From: Desulforadius tongensis | GTDB lineage: Bacteria; Bacillota; Desulfotomaculia; Desulfotomaculales; Desulfohalotomaculaceae | Assembly: GCF_016907915.1 (NCBI RefSeq) | Contig: NZ_JAFBCW010000001.1 | Coordinates: forward strand, 98,986 to 162,985 | Length of the DNA: 64,000 nt | Direction: 5' to 3' | Part shown: in pieces, positions 40,832-50,041 of the stretch | Layout: every line of letters begins with the position of its first letter | How positions within the stretch are numbered: position 1 is the first letter of the stretch | Program-made: the position numbers and the translations under genes | The notes under the pieces: model-generated | Told to the model about the DNA's origin: nothing | What the model saw: only the letters and a program-made list of their open reading frames with translations | Database searches by the model: none

Positions 40832-42596
40832 CCTTCTGCCCCCCTTTCTTTATGGCTCCCTGCTTGCAGACACTGGCACACAGGCCGCAGCCGCTGCATT
40901 GAATGGCACTGATCTCCACTACCCCGCCGCTGCCGGAAATGGCCGGGCAGCCCAGTTTTAAGCACAGTTTGCATCCTATACACAGTTCGGCATCCACCGT
41001 CACCGGCTGCTGCCGCTCTTTATTCAGCAGGGCGCATGGATGGCGGGCTATGATTACCGATGGCTCATGTGCCGCCGTTTCTTCCTTCACCACCTGTTCA
41101 AACCGGGCAATGTCCAGCGGATCTACCACTTGTACCCGTTTTACTCCCAAAGATCTGGCCAGGGCTTCCAGGTCCACTTCCGGGGCCGGTTGTCCCATCA
41201 GCGTGCGCCCGGTGGCCGGATGTTCCTGGTGACCGGTCATGGCGGTGGTGCGGTTATCCATAATTATCACTGTGGCACTGCCGCCGTTATATACCACATC
41301 CATCAGGCCGGTAACGCCGGAATGCAGGAAGGTGGAGTCACCAATCACCGCCACTGCTTTATTCTGCATGGACGGGTTGGCCAGCGCCATGCCGTGGGCC
41401 ATGCCCACACCGGCACCCATGCATACGCAGGTATCCATGGCTGACAGGGGAGGCATTGAACCCAGGGTATAGCAGCCGATATCGCCGGTTACTGTAAGTT
41501 TAAGCTTTCTTAATACATGGAAGGTGGCCCGGTGGGGACACCCGGCACAGAGCACCGGCGGCCTTGGCGGTGTTTCCGGCGCGGCATCGTCAACCGGTAA
41601 GGGGCCGGCATCCCGGTACCGCTCGCTGACCGGTATACCGGCTTTCTTTAACGCCCGGGCAATTATTTGGGGATTTAGTTCTCCAATGCCGGGCAGTATG
41701 TCTTTGCCCATTACTTTTATACCCAGGGCTTTTATTTGGGTTTCCAAAAAGGGTTCCAGTTCTTCCACCACTACCAATCGGGAAACTTGGGCGGCAAAAT
41801 TTTTAATTAAATTTTCCGGCAGCGGGTTGGTAAGGCCCAGTTTAAGTACCGAAGCCCGGGGAGCTGCTTCGCGCACGTACTGGTAGCTGATGCCGCTGGT
41901 AATGATGCCCACTTCTTTTTCGCCCCAGTGGATGGTGTTTAGGCTGCAGGTTTCACTGTAGCGCCGCAGTTTTTCCATCCGCTCTTCCACCTGTACCCGG
42001 CGGCCCCGGGCATTGGCCGGAGTCATAACAAATTTGGACGGGTTTTTTTGATATTCTTTAATTTCCGGAACGCTGCGCTGTGCCGTTTGCACCATGGATT
42101 GGGAATGGCTTACCCTGGTGGTGGTGCGCAGCATCACCGGGGTGTCAAACTGCTCGCTGATTTCCAGCGCCCTGGCCACCATATCCTTGGCCTCCTGGCT
42201 GTCGGAGGGTTCCAGGCAGGGAATTTTGGACATTAACGCATAGTAACGGTTGTCCTGCTCGTTTTGGGAGCTGTGCATGCCGGGGTCATCGGCAGACAGC
42301 AGTACTAAACCACCGTTTACCCCGGTATAGGAAAGGGTAAAAAGGGGGTCGGCGGCCACATTTACACCCACGTGTTTCATGGTTACCAGCACCCTGGCTC
42401 CCCCCAGGGACGCACCGATGCCCACTTCCAACGCCACTTTTTCGTTGGGAGACCACTGGGCGTAAACGCCGGGGTAGCGGGCAAAGTTTTCCAGCACTTC
42501 GGTGCTGGGCGTGCCGGGGTAACCCACTCCCACCGTCACTCCCGCTTCATAGGCCCCGCGGGCAATGGCCATATTTCCGGACATAAGTTCTTTCAA
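40824..42596 (-). CDS. iorA: Indolepyruvate ferredoxin oxidoreductase subunit alpha
   Basis: The enzyme converts aryl pyruvate, CoA and oxidised ferredoxin to aryl-acetyl-CoA and CO2, or the reverse with reduced ferredoxin. The N-terminal pyrimidine-type domain (AIARGAYEAGVTVGVGYPGTP) is followed by a TPP-binding domain with CAGCPHRATF, GDIGCYTLGSMPPLSAMDTC and GDSTFLHSGVTGL. A two-cluster ferredoxin tail (CIGCKLCLKLGCPAI and CSGCGLCASVCKQGAI) ends the protein. The TTG at 42596, six bases after GGAGGTG, is the likely start. The downstream iorB overlaps it. Confidence 0.93.
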   Translation of the reverse strand: MKELMSGNMAIARGAYEAGVTVGVGYPGTPSTEVLENFARYPGVYAQWSPNEKVALEVGIGASLGGARVLVTMKHVGVNVAADPLFTLSYTGVNGGLVLLSADDPGMHSSQNEQDNRYYALMSKIPCLEPSDSQEAKDMVARALEISEQFDTPVMLRTTTRVSHSQSMVQTAQRSVPEIKEYQKNPSKFVMTPANARGRRVQVEERMEKLRRYSETCSLNTIHWGEKEVGIITSGISYQYVREAAPRASVLKLGLTNPLPENLIKNFAAQVSRLVVVEELEPFLETQIKALGIKVMGKDILPGIGELNPQIIARALKKAGIPVSERYRDAGPLPVDDAAPETPPRPPVLCAGCPHRATFHVLRKLKLTVTGDIGCYTLGSMPPLSAMDTCVCMGAGVGMAHGMALANPSMQNKAVAVIGDSTFLHSGVTGLMDVVYNGGSATVIIMDNRTTAMTGHQEHPATGRTLMGQPAPEVDLEALARSLGVKRVQVVDPLDIARFEQVVKEETAAHEPSVIIARHPCALLNKERQQPVTVDAELCIGCKLCLKLGCPAISGSGGVVEISAIQCSGCGLCASVCKQGAIKKGGQKDA

Positions 42597-42683
42597 GAAA
42601 AGCACCTCCAATCCCCCCATCGGGAGGAACGTTGTAAGTCACTGGTTAGTAAATTGCTGAAAATGAATAATTCTATATTAACT

Positions 42684-43982
42684 TTACATTTTGCGTTTGT
42701 CTATCACTCTTTTCGCCTTTCCTTCAAAGCGCTCCAGGGAACCCGGCTCCACCAGCTTTACCTTGGCCCGCAGAGATAAAACGGCGGCCAGGCGGTTTTT
42801 CACTTTTTCTTCCAGTTCTTTCAGGTCTTTAAAATGGCCGGTAAAGGATTTTTCCGCCGGTTCCACCTGTACTTCCAAGGCGTCCAGGTAACCTTTTTTG
42901 GTTACTATAATTTGATAGTGGGAAGAGATGCCGTCAATTTCTAATAACACGCTTTCTATTTGAGAAGGAAAGACATTTACCCCGGAAATTATCAGCATGT
43001 CGTCGGTGCGCCCGCTTACTTTTTTCATCCGGATGGTGGTACGGCCGCATCTGCATGGTTCCGGGTTTAGGGCGGTAATATCCCTGGTGCGGTAGCGGAT
43101 GATGGGCAGCGCCTCTTTGGTCAGGCTGGTAATCACCAGTTCACCTTCCTGCCCGTAATCCAGCGGTTCTCCCGTTTCCGGATCTATCACTTCTACCAGG
43201 AAGTGATCTTCGGCTATGTGCATGCCGCAGGTTTCCAGGCATTCCCCCGCCACGCCCGGCCCCATTATTTCACTGAGGCCGTAGTTATCGGTGGCTTTAA
43301 TGTGCCAGGTTTTTTCTATTTCCGCACGCATATTTTCCGTCCATGCTTCAGAACCAAAGAGTCCCACCCTTATGGGCAGCCGCGCCGGGTCTACACCCAT
43401 CTTCCGGGCCACTTCGGCCATATGCATGGCATAGGTAGGGGTGCTGATTACTGCCGTTGTTTCAAAATCCTGCATCAGCATGATCTGCCGTTCTGTGTTG
43501 CCGGTGGAGGTGGGAACCACCATGGCTCCCACTCTTTCTAAACCGTAGTGCAGGCCAAAGGCCCCGGTAAACAGGCCGTAGCCGAAGCACACCTGGGCCA
43601 CATCATCACTGCTTACCCCGGCCATGGTAACCATCCTGGCCACCAGTTCCGCCCAGGTGTTGAGGTCATTTTTGGTGTAGCCAACCACCGTCGGTTTGCC
43701 TGTGGTGCCGGAGGAGGCGTGAATGCGCACTATTTTCTTTTTCGGCACGGCAAACATGTTAAAAGGGTAGTTCTCCCGCAGGTCTGTTTTGACAGTGAAA
43801 GGAAAACGGGATAAGTCTTTTAAACTGCGGCAGTGCTCCGGTTTTACTCCGTACTGATCAAATTTTTGACGGTAAAAGGATACGTTTTCATAAACATTTT
43901 TTAGGGTTTGCTGCAGCCGTTCCAATTGGATAGCCTGCATCCGGCTGCGGCTCATGGTTTCTTTTTCCACATCCCAAATCAT
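42684..43982 (-). CDS. paaK: Phenylacetate-CoA ligase
   Basis: This AMP-forming ligase makes phenylacetyl-CoA from phenylacetate, CoA and ATP. The P-loop-like [15 protein letters not shown] (about 85-100), [35 protein letters not shown] and the hinge [20 protein letters not shown] are all as in PaaK. The ATG at 43982 follows AAGGAAGTGG. Adjacent iorAB would use or make the same aryl-CoA, and the symporter gene upstream could bring in the acid. No paaA-E genes for aerobic degradation are nearby, so a salvage role is plausible. Confidence 0.93.
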   Translation of the reverse strand: MIWDVEKETMSRSRMQAIQLERLQQTLKNVYENVSFYRQKFDQYGVKPEHCRSLKDLSRFPFTVKTDLRENYPFNMFAVPKKKIVRIHASSGTTGKPTVVGYTKNDLNTWAELVARMVTMAGVSSDDVAQVCFGYGLFTGAFGLHYGLERVGAMVVPTSTGNTERQIMLMQDFETTAVISTPTYAMHMAEVARKMGVDPARLPIRVGLFGSEAWTENMRAEIEKTWHIKATDNYGLSEIMGPGVAGECLETCGMHIAEDHFLVEVIDPETGEPLDYGQEGELVITSLTKEALPIIRYRTRDITALNPEPCRCGRTTIRMKKVSGRTDDMLIISGVNVFPSQIESVLLEIDGISSHYQIIVTKKGYLDALEVQVEPAEKSFTGHFKDLKELEEKVKNRLAAVLSLRAKVKLVEPGSLERFEGKAKRVIDKRKM

Positions 43983-44027
43983 AACTTTCCACTTCCTTGT
44001 TTTTATTAGCACCCTGAAAAAGCCATC

Positions 44028-45569
44028 TTACCGGGACGGCGGCTCTTGCAGAAACGCCTGCTCCCGCAAGGGGCTGCCCGGGTTTTCATATTCAGCACAG
44101 CCAGGCCGGGTTTGCTCGCCAAACACAAAGGCCAGGTGCTTTTGGGGCAGCGGTTTGGTAACCATGCTCACCGCCGGCACCACCAGCAGCGAAATCAACA
44201 TGGCCGCCGAACCCACCGTGGGAATGGCTGACGGGTAGATTACCGAAAAAACAATTGATATGGTTAAGCCGGCCAGCGCCCCGGCCCAGGCCCCGGTTTG
44301 GGTGGCACCGCGCCAAAACAGCCCGTACAGGTACGGGGCCAAAAAGGCTCCCGCCACCGTGGACCAGGAAAGGGCCATTAAGCTCAAAATAACAGCCGGT
44401 TTCGCCAGCGCCAGCACCAAAGACAGCGCTATAAATACGGCACAGAGCAGTCTTAATATCATTACCCGCCGTTTGTCGGACAGCTTAGGCAGCACCGTCG
44501 GCAGCAGATCAACGGCCACTGCCGAACCGGATACCAGCACCAAAGAAGCCAGGGTGGACATGGAGGCTGACAGCACCAGTATTAAAATCACCGCCGCCAC
44601 AAATTCCGGCAGCACGGTACTTATCAGCTGGGGCATCAGTAAATCCACAGTGGGTTTACCGGTGAGCGCGTCCACCGGGGGCTGTTTAAAGAACAGCCGG
44701 GTAAGGGCCCCGGTGCAGTATGCCCCAAAGGTGATGACCAGGGCAAAGGTGCTGGCCACAATGGTGGCCGGTTTGATAGAGTGCTCGTCTTTAATGGCGT
44801 AGAATTTCTGCACCATCTGCGGCAGCCCCCAGGTTCCTAAACTGGTAAGTATAACCAGGGAAATCATGGGCAGCCATCCCGGGGGGCCGATAATTTGGGC
44901 CAGCTGCGGGTCTATGGCAGACATTTTTTGTACCGCCGGCACCAGCCCGCCCACCTGGGGGGCTTTAAAAACGTACCACAGCATTAATACTATTCCCAGC
45001 AGCATCACACAGCCCTGGACAAAGTCGGTGAGGGCCATGGCCCGGTAGCCGCCCAGCACCAGGTACACCCCGGTAAGGGTGGCCATAGCCACAGCGGCGT
45101 AAATATAGGGAAGGCCAAAGATTTGTTCAAAAAGATAGGAAAGCCCCATGTAAACCGATGCAGAATAAGGAACCATAAATACAAAAATGACCAGTGCCGC
45201 GAATATCTTCATACCCGGGCTTTGGTACCGGGCACCAAGAAACTGGGGCATGGTCATGGTGTTTAATCTGGTGGTAATTAATCTGGTGGGCTTGGCCAGT
45301 ATCATCCAGGCTAAAAGGCTGCCCACCAAAGTGTTTCCTACAACAATCCACAGGCTGGATAAGCCGAAGGCCCAGCCCACTTTACCGGCATAGCCGATAA
45401 AGATTACCGCGGAAAAGTACGTGGTTCCATAGGCAAAGGCGGACAACCACGGGCCTACGCCCCGCCCGCCCAGCAAAAAGTCGTTCACGGTACGGGCTTT
45501 GCGCATGTTAGCCAGCCCGCTGTATAACAAGAAACCAACAAACAAAAACAGCAGTACACCTTTTATCAT
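44028..45569 (-). CDS. Sodium:solute symporter (SSS family)
   Basis: The 513-residue protein has about 13 membrane helices. Family features are the N-terminal DFLLGGRGVGPWLSAFAYGTTYFSAVIF, GGYRAMALTDFVQGCVMLLG and the later VLSASMSTLASLVLVSGSAVAVDL with its sodium-site Ser residues. SSS members carry proline, pantothenate, acetate, or aryl acids; the substrate cannot be read off. Between paaK and the aminotransferase gene, uptake of phenylacetate-like acids is a reasonable guess. Its last codons overlap a dispersed repeat (44042-44083). Confidence 0.85.
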   Translation of the reverse strand: MIKGVLLFLFVGFLLYSGLANMRKARTVNDFLLGGRGVGPWLSAFAYGTTYFSAVIFIGYAGKVGWAFGLSSLWIVVGNTLVGSLLAWMILAKPTRLITTRLNTMTMPQFLGARYQSPGMKIFAALVIFVFMVPYSASVYMGLSYLFEQIFGLPYIYAAVAMATLTGVYLVLGGYRAMALTDFVQGCVMLLGIVLMLWYVFKAPQVGGLVPAVQKMSAIDPQLAQIIGPPGWLPMISLVILTSLGTWGLPQMVQKFYAIKDEHSIKPATIVASTFALVITFGAYCTGALTRLFFKQPPVDALTGKPTVDLLMPQLISTVLPEFVAAVILILVLSASMSTLASLVLVSGSAVAVDLLPTVLPKLSDKRRVMILRLLCAVFIALSLVLALAKPAVILSLMALSWSTVAGAFLAPYLYGLFWRGATQTGAWAGALAGLTISIVFSVIYPSAIPTVGSAAMLISLLVVPAVSMVTKPLPQKHLAFVFGEQTRPGCAEYENPGSPLREQAFLQEPPSR

Positions 45570-45697
45570 TTTTTAACCATCCTCCCATACTACTTTTCAG
45601 TTCTGGAAAAAGAAACTACCCTCTTCCCCCCTTCCGTCCTGCCATCCTGCAAAATTAAAATGGGCGCAAAAGTTTATATAGCCGGTGTTATTCTATA

Positions 45698-45727
45698 TTT
45701 ATATGCAAATTCCTGCCATAATGACAA
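45698..45727 (-). promoter_or_regulatory. Possible internal promoter before the symporter gene
   Basis: On the minus strand TTGTCA (45722-45727) and TATAAA (45698-45703) are 18 bases apart in the 190-base gap between the aminotransferase and symporter genes. If active, the symporter, paaK and ior genes could be partly expressed without T-box control. Confidence 0.4.
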
Positions 45728-45759
45728 AATATTTTCCCCGCCGTCTTCGCCCCGTAAAT

Positions 45760-46929
45760 CTACCTTATCCTGCTGACAAAAGCAGCAATTCTTTTTAACG
45801 CCTCTGTCAAATCCGCCAGCGATGTGGCATAGGAGCAGCGTACAAATCCTTCTCCCGATTGCCCGAAGGCATTGCCCGGTATCACAGCCACTTTTGCCTC
45901 TTTTAACAATGCCTCGGCAAACTCTTCGGAACCCATACCGGTGGAAGTGATATCGGGAAAGGCGTAAAACGCCCCGCCCGGCTCAAAACAGGCGAGCCCC
46001 ATTTCGTTAAAAGCGTTTACCACCATCCGCCGGCGCCGGTCATACTGTTCCACCATTTTAAGCATGGCCCGGCGGCCGTTTTGCAGCGCCTCTACAGCGG
46101 CCATTTGCGCGGTAATGGGAGCACACAGCATGGTATACTGGTGAATTTTGGTCATGGCCGCTATAAAGTCCGGGTTGGAGGCAGCGTAACCCACCCGCCA
46201 GCCGGTCATGGCATAGGTTTTGGAAAATCCGTTCAGCAGGATGGTGCGTTCGCGCATGCCGGGCAGCGATGCAAAGCAGGTATGCTCACCGGTATAGGTC
46301 AGTCGGTCATAAATCTCATCGGATATAACGATTAGGTCGTGCTGTTTTACCACCTCTGATATTTCCAGCAGGTTTTGCTTGTTTATGGTGGCCCCGGTGG
46401 GGTTGTTGGGGTTGCATAAAAACAGCACCTTGGTGCAGGGGGTAATGGCCTGCTGTACCATTTCCGCCGTCACTTGAAAGTTGTTTTCCGGTTTTGTGGC
46501 CAGCGGTACCGCCTTTCCCCCGGCCAAGGCGGTACAGGGAACATAGGAAACAAAGCACGGTTCCGGTATCAGCACTTCATCCCCCGGCTCCACCACCGCC
46601 CGCAGGGCCAGGTCCAGCGCCTCGCTTACACCCACGGTAACCAGCAGTTCCCGTTGAGAATGATATTCCAGGTTGTATCTTTCTTTTAAGTAAATACTAA
46701 GCAGCTGTCTTAACGCAGGCAGGCCCTGGTTGGCGGTATAGTTGGTATAACCCTTTTCCAACGCATAAACACATGCCTCTCTGATATTCCAGGGAGTTAC
46801 GAAATCCGGTTCCCCCACCCCCAGGGAAATAACGTCATCCATTTCGGCGGCCAGGTTGAAAAACCGGCGGATGCCTGAAGGGGGTATATCTCTTACCGTG
46901 CTGTTGAGGTATTTTTGCCAACCGCTCAT
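45760..46929 (-). CDS. Class I aminotransferase (AraT/AlaT-like)
   Basis: This PLP fold-type I enzyme of 389 residues has LGVGEPDFVTP, GYTNYTANQGLPALR, VTVGVSEALDLALRAV, FLCNPNNPTGA and the PLP lysine in LNGFSKTYAMTGWRVG. Relatives act on aromatic amino acids or alanine. The Lrp-family gene directly upstream (4-base overlap) recalls B. subtilis yugG-yugH (alaR-alaT). The Phe-type T-box and the linked ior/paaK genes favour an aromatic amino acid. Specificity is inference. Confidence 0.88.
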   Translation of the reverse strand: MSGWQKYLNSTVRDIPPSGIRRFFNLAAEMDDVISLGVGEPDFVTPWNIREACVYALEKGYTNYTANQGLPALRQLLSIYLKERYNLEYHSQRELLVTVGVSEALDLALRAVVEPGDEVLIPEPCFVSYVPCTALAGGKAVPLATKPENNFQVTAEMVQQAITPCTKVLFLCNPNNPTGATINKQNLLEISEVVKQHDLIVISDEIYDRLTYTGEHTCFASLPGMRERTILLNGFSKTYAMTGWRVGYAASNPDFIAAMTKIHQYTMLCAPITAQMAAVEALQNGRRAMLKMVEQYDRRRRMVVNAFNEMGLACFEPGGAFYAFPDITSTGMGSEEFAEALLKEAKVAVIPGNAFGQSGEGFVRCSYATSLADLTEALKRIAAFVSRIR

Positions 46930-47414
46930 GGTGACACCACCAGCCTGCGTTCTTTTTCCTTATCTTCCAATATCCGGCCGTGACGTTTGTAGGATTTAAG
47001 TACAAAGTGGGTGGCTGTGCTGAGCACGTGCTCCATAGTGGCCAGCCTGCTGGATACAAATTGAGCCACTTCTTTCATCGTTCTGCCTTCCAAAAACACT
47101 GCCAGGTCGTAATCCCCGGACATCAAGTGCACACTGTGCACCTCGGGAAAGCGATAAATTCTTTCTGCCACCGCGTCAAAACCCACCTCCCGCTGGGGGG
47201 TGATTTTTACTTCAATGAGGGCATTTACCTTTTGTTCTTCCATCTTATCCCAGTTAATCATCGCCTGATAACCGCTTATAACCCCGTTTTTCTCCAGTTT
47301 TTCTATTCTCCGTTCCACTTCCCGCGCATCGACACCCAACAGCGCTGCTATTTCTTCCGGTGTGACTTTGCAGTTCTGTTCCAGCAGCTCTAAAATGGCT
47401 TTGTCAGTTTGCAT
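46926..47414 (-). CDS. Lrp/AsnC-family transcriptional regulator
   Basis: The 162-residue regulator has an N-terminal winged helix-turn-helix (VTPEEIAALLGVDAREVERRIEKLE, shown here only as TPEEIAALL and REVERRIEKLE) and a C-terminal RAM domain (about 65-140) with IEVKITPQREVGFDAVAERI and VHLMSGDYDLAVFLEG. Such proteins sense amino acids. GGGGAG stands nine bases before the ATG. It is the first gene after the T-box leader and its stop overlaps the aminotransferase start. Confidence 0.9.
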   Translation of the reverse strand: MQTDKAILELLEQNCKVTPEEIAALLGVDAREVERRIEKLEKNGVISGYQAMINWDKMEEQKVNALIEVKITPQREVGFDAVAERIYRFPEVHSVHLMSGDYDLAVFLEGRTMKEVAQFVSSRLATMEHVLSTATHFVLKSYKRHGRILEDKEKERRLVVSP

Positions 47415-47477
47415 TACAGATCACTCCCCTACTTGAAATGTTAAACAATTATTTAACTAATATCAGCTGACTATAGT

Positions 47478-47722
47478 AAAAAAACTTCGTCCCGGTAAGG
47501 GACGAAGTTTTTCTCGTGGTACCACCCTATTTCAGCTGCACCCGGCAGCTCTCTTTCGGGTAACGGCGGTTGTTTCGCCGGCGGTACTTACTTTTATTTC
47601 GGTCCGCAGCTTCTGGGGGGCTCGGATAAATTTCCTTCCACCGGGCTCACACCATCCCCGGTTCGCTGGGGGAGAAATGTTATCCTTCTTCCCATGCATC
47701 GCTGTTTTATATTTGTTTAATG
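47478..47722 (-). ncRNA. T-box leader RNA, best read as Phe-specific
   Basis: The leader, on the minus strand, contains the canonical T-box AGGGTGGTACCACGAG (47513-47528) directly before an intrinsic terminator (14-bp stem 47480-47512 plus U-run). Upstream is a Stem I with GGAT paired to ATCC and the apical AGCGAACCGGG / AGCCCGG arms. Between the stem strands sits GAAATTTATCC. By comparison with the usual GAA-codon-A-TCC layout, the specifier is TTT (47628-47630), Phe. Ile (ATT) and Leu (TTA) in neighbouring frames are less well placed. UGGU in the T-box fits a tRNA with A at position 73, as in tRNA-Phe. Uncharged tRNA would prevent termination and switch on the Lrp, aminotransferase and perhaps symporter-paaK-iorAB genes. 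Confidence 0.9.
47480..47512 (-). terminator. Intrinsic terminator of the T-box leader
   Basis: A 14-bp perfect stem (AAAAACTTCGTCCC and its complement) and 5-base loop run into a U-tract. It competes with the antiterminator that includes the T-box sequence. Confidence 0.92.
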
Positions 47723-47728
47723 ATATGC

Positions 47729-47757
47729 AGTATAGCAAAGGAATTGTCTCCTGTCAA
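47729..47757 (-). promoter_or_regulatory. Sigma-A promoter of the T-box operon
   Basis: TTGACA (47752-47757) and TATACT (47729-47734) are 17 bases apart on the minus strand, near consensus, with transcription expected to start near 47722. Confidence 0.85.
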
Positions 47758-47771
47758 TAACTGTTATTTTT

Positions 47772-49130
47772 TTACATGGTCAATTTGCCGTTGGGGGTAT
47801 CCACCAGCATTAATACTTTCTCCCGCTTGCCGGTTTCCGCGTTAATATAAACCAGGTAATCGTTTTGATTGAGCCGGCCGATAAATTCCCAGCACAGCAC
47901 CTCGTCGTAGTTGGCTTTCGGAATTATCGCCAGTCTGGAGGACCGCACATTCATGCGTTCGTTTAATTTCTTTTGCGCTTCTTCCCTGCTCAACTTGGGT
48001 TGGGGAATATCCCTGTCTTTATGACCCATCCAATACTGGGATGCCTCGTAACCCAGCACCCGGCCGTCATCCAAAGCCACGGTGCATTTAACCTGATCGG
48101 GATAGATCATTACATCGTCCTGCACAGCGGCAAATTGAATGGTCACTGTGCCGCCCTGCTTGCTGAAGTAGGTGTCTTTCATGTTTTTAATGCCGCGGCT
48201 TTCTAAAAAGCGCCGGGCTTTTTCTTTGGCCTGCTCCACCGTCATGCCGCCTGTTTTAACGTCCCTGCTGCCCAGATACCAAATTACTTTGCCCCCCTGC
48301 AGGCTTACATCGCAGGTATACCGGGGCAGCTTGTTATTTTTATCGTTGCGGGGTATCAGTTCCACCGTATACGCACCAATACGCCCTTTATTTTTACCCG
48401 TTACCTTGGCGGTGTAATCGTTGTTTGCTTTATCTATAAACTTTAATGCTATGTTTTTGGCCCGGTCTGCGGTAATTTTCTTGCCTCTCAATCCTTCCGG
48501 CTTCCGGTTCTCCAGGTGATCGGAAAAGGGGCCATCATATATCAGGGTGGGATATGTTTGCATGTTTCTGTTGATGGACTCAAAGTCGCGATCCGGCCCC
48601 TGGCCCTTGTTAATATCTTTCCTGGCCCCGGCCCGCAGTTCGCTCAGCGTCAGTTTGCCGTCCACCAGGCGGGATTCCATGTCATTGAGGTCTTTATTCA
48701 GTTCCGACGCCTGGCGGTACAGGCGGTTGAGGGTATTCCAATGCTGTTCTTTCAGTCCCCTGCCGTCAATTACATCCCTGGAAATGGTGTAGGCGTAATC
48801 CCCCACCTGGGCCAAAAATTTGGCGGTCTTTTCTGTCACAGCCGAAGAAACCGGCAGCTGGGTCAGGTTTTCCTGGGCCATATCGGACCGGAGCCATATT
48901 TCAGAAAAGATGGCCGCATCTTCACCGTGACCGCTGGCCACCAAACTCTTGGCCAGGGATGTTTCTAAATTATTGACATGGGTTTTCATATTGAAAAAGG
49001 CCATTTGATACTTATTATTTAAAAGTGTTTCCATATCTTGGCGCATTTGATACTGGCGGTAGCCCCAAAATCCCACTGCTGCCAGCAGGACAATACCCAG
49101 CAGCGCCGCTGCTCCCCAGCGTTTATTCAT
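47772..49130 (-). CDS. ypeB: Germination protein YpeB
   Basis: The 452-residue protein has an N-terminal membrane helix (about 7-23) and a long alpha-helical region. C-terminal PepSY-type repeats include KITADRAKNIALKFIDKANN, TVEQAKEKARRFLESRG and KLSREEAQKKLNERMNV. YpeB is needed to hold SleB in the spore inner membrane and cortex and is degraded in germination. It lies 58 bases after sleB, the conserved sleB-ypeB pair, presumably expressed in the forespore. Confidence 0.95.
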   Translation of the reverse strand: MNKRWGAAALLGIVLLAAVGFWGYRQYQMRQDMETLLNNKYQMAFFNMKTHVNNLETSLAKSLVASGHGEDAAIFSEIWLRSDMAQENLTQLPVSSAVTEKTAKFLAQVGDYAYTISRDVIDGRGLKEQHWNTLNRLYRQASELNKDLNDMESRLVDGKLTLSELRAGARKDINKGQGPDRDFESINRNMQTYPTLIYDGPFSDHLENRKPEGLRGKKITADRAKNIALKFIDKANNDYTAKVTGKNKGRIGAYTVELIPRNDKNNKLPRYTCDVSLQGGKVIWYLGSRDVKTGGMTVEQAKEKARRFLESRGIKNMKDTYFSKQGGTVTIQFAAVQDDVMIYPDQVKCTVALDDGRVLGYEASQYWMGHKDRDIPQPKLSREEAQKKLNERMNVRSSRLAIIPKANYDEVLCWEFIGRLNQNDYLVYINAETGKREKVLMLVDTPNGKLTM

Positions 49131-49188
49131 CAGTACCCCTCCTGTTTAAAAAAGTTAAACGCTACTTTTCGTCTTGGCCCGCATTTAT

Positions 49189-49905
49189 TTATATACCAAA
49201 GACATGTTTGCCAAATTGTCCCGTTATGGTTCGGCCCCAAATCCATTTAGATACCGGCTTATAGGGGTTCCAGAAGTAAAGGGCTCCCCCGGTGGGATCC
49301 CAACCGTTCATGGCATCCCTGGCCGCTCTCAGGGCCTCGTCACTGACCTTCCTGTTGTATTGCCCGTTGCTGACCGACTCAAAGGCCATTGGTTGATACA
49401 CCACACCGGAAAGGGTATCCGGAAATTTGGGACTGTCTACCCGGTTTAGAATAACCGCCGCCACCGCCACCTTGCCGATGTAGGGCTCATCTGCCGCCTC
49501 ACCCATCACTACCTTTGACAGCAGCCATAAATCACCCCGGTTAACGGTACTGCGGGAAACGGTGGTTTTTTTATTGCTTTGTTTTGCCGCGTAAGCGGGA
49601 TTAAACCCCAACGCCCTCCATGTGCTGGGCCCTACCACCCCGTCCACCCGGAGGCCGTTTCGGGCCTGAAATTTTTTCACTGCGTTAAAGGTTTTCGGGC
49701 CGTAAATCCCATCTACCACGCCGTCGTAATAACCCCAATTTTTCAGCTTAACCTGAACGTTAATCACGTCATTACCCCGGCTGCCCCAGTAAAGAGTTTT
49801 GTTTTGGGCATCGGCGTTATTAAATACCACTGTAACGGCTGCCAACGCCATCACAGCCAGCAGCATAATTACCAATGGCTTCCATGGTACTTTGAAGTTA
49901 TCCAT
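49189..49905 (-). CDS. sleB: Spore cortex-lytic enzyme SleB
   Basis: SleB is a germination lytic transglycosylase acting on muramic-lactam cortex. A signal/anchor helix (about 9-28) is followed by a peptidoglycan-binding domain (GSRGNDVINVQVKLKNWGYY to ALGFNP). The catalytic domain shows LLSKVVMGEAADEPYIGKVAVAAVILNRV, containing the catalytic Glu, and AFESVSNGQYN. The ATG at 49905 gives the best spacing to GGTGAGG; an ATG at 49908 and a GTG at 49917 are alternatives. Confidence 0.93.
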   Translation of the reverse strand: MDNFKVPWKPLVIMLLAVMALAAVTVVFNNADAQNKTLYWGSRGNDVINVQVKLKNWGYYDGVVDGIYGPKTFNAVKKFQARNGLRVDGVVGPSTWRALGFNPAYAAKQSNKKTTVSRSTVNRGDLWLLSKVVMGEAADEPYIGKVAVAAVILNRVDSPKFPDTLSGVVYQPMAFESVSNGQYNRKVSDEALRAARDAMNGWDPTGGALYFWNPYKPVSKWIWGRTITGQFGKHVFGI

Positions 49906-50000
49906 CATATCCCTCACCCCAATTTTGTTTTTTGCTAGTGTTATTTTTCTAATTTTGGGGAGGTTTTATGTAGAAATATTTAAATTCTATTTCTCAAAAA

Positions 50001-50039
50001 GAAGGGAAGGGGCGCGTAAAACACGCGCCCCTTCCCTTC
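50001..50039 (-). terminator. Strong terminator after dsrN
   Basis: A perfect 17-bp stem with loop AAAAC directly after the dsrN stop ends in CTTCTTTTT on the minus strand. Confidence 0.92.
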
Positions 50040-50041
50040 TT

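Noticed and set aside
45760..47414. Plain alanine regulator/transaminase pair (alaR-alaT)
   Set aside because: Gene order is similar, but the leader specifier region contains no Ala codon and linked genes act on aryl compounds; kept only as an alternative.
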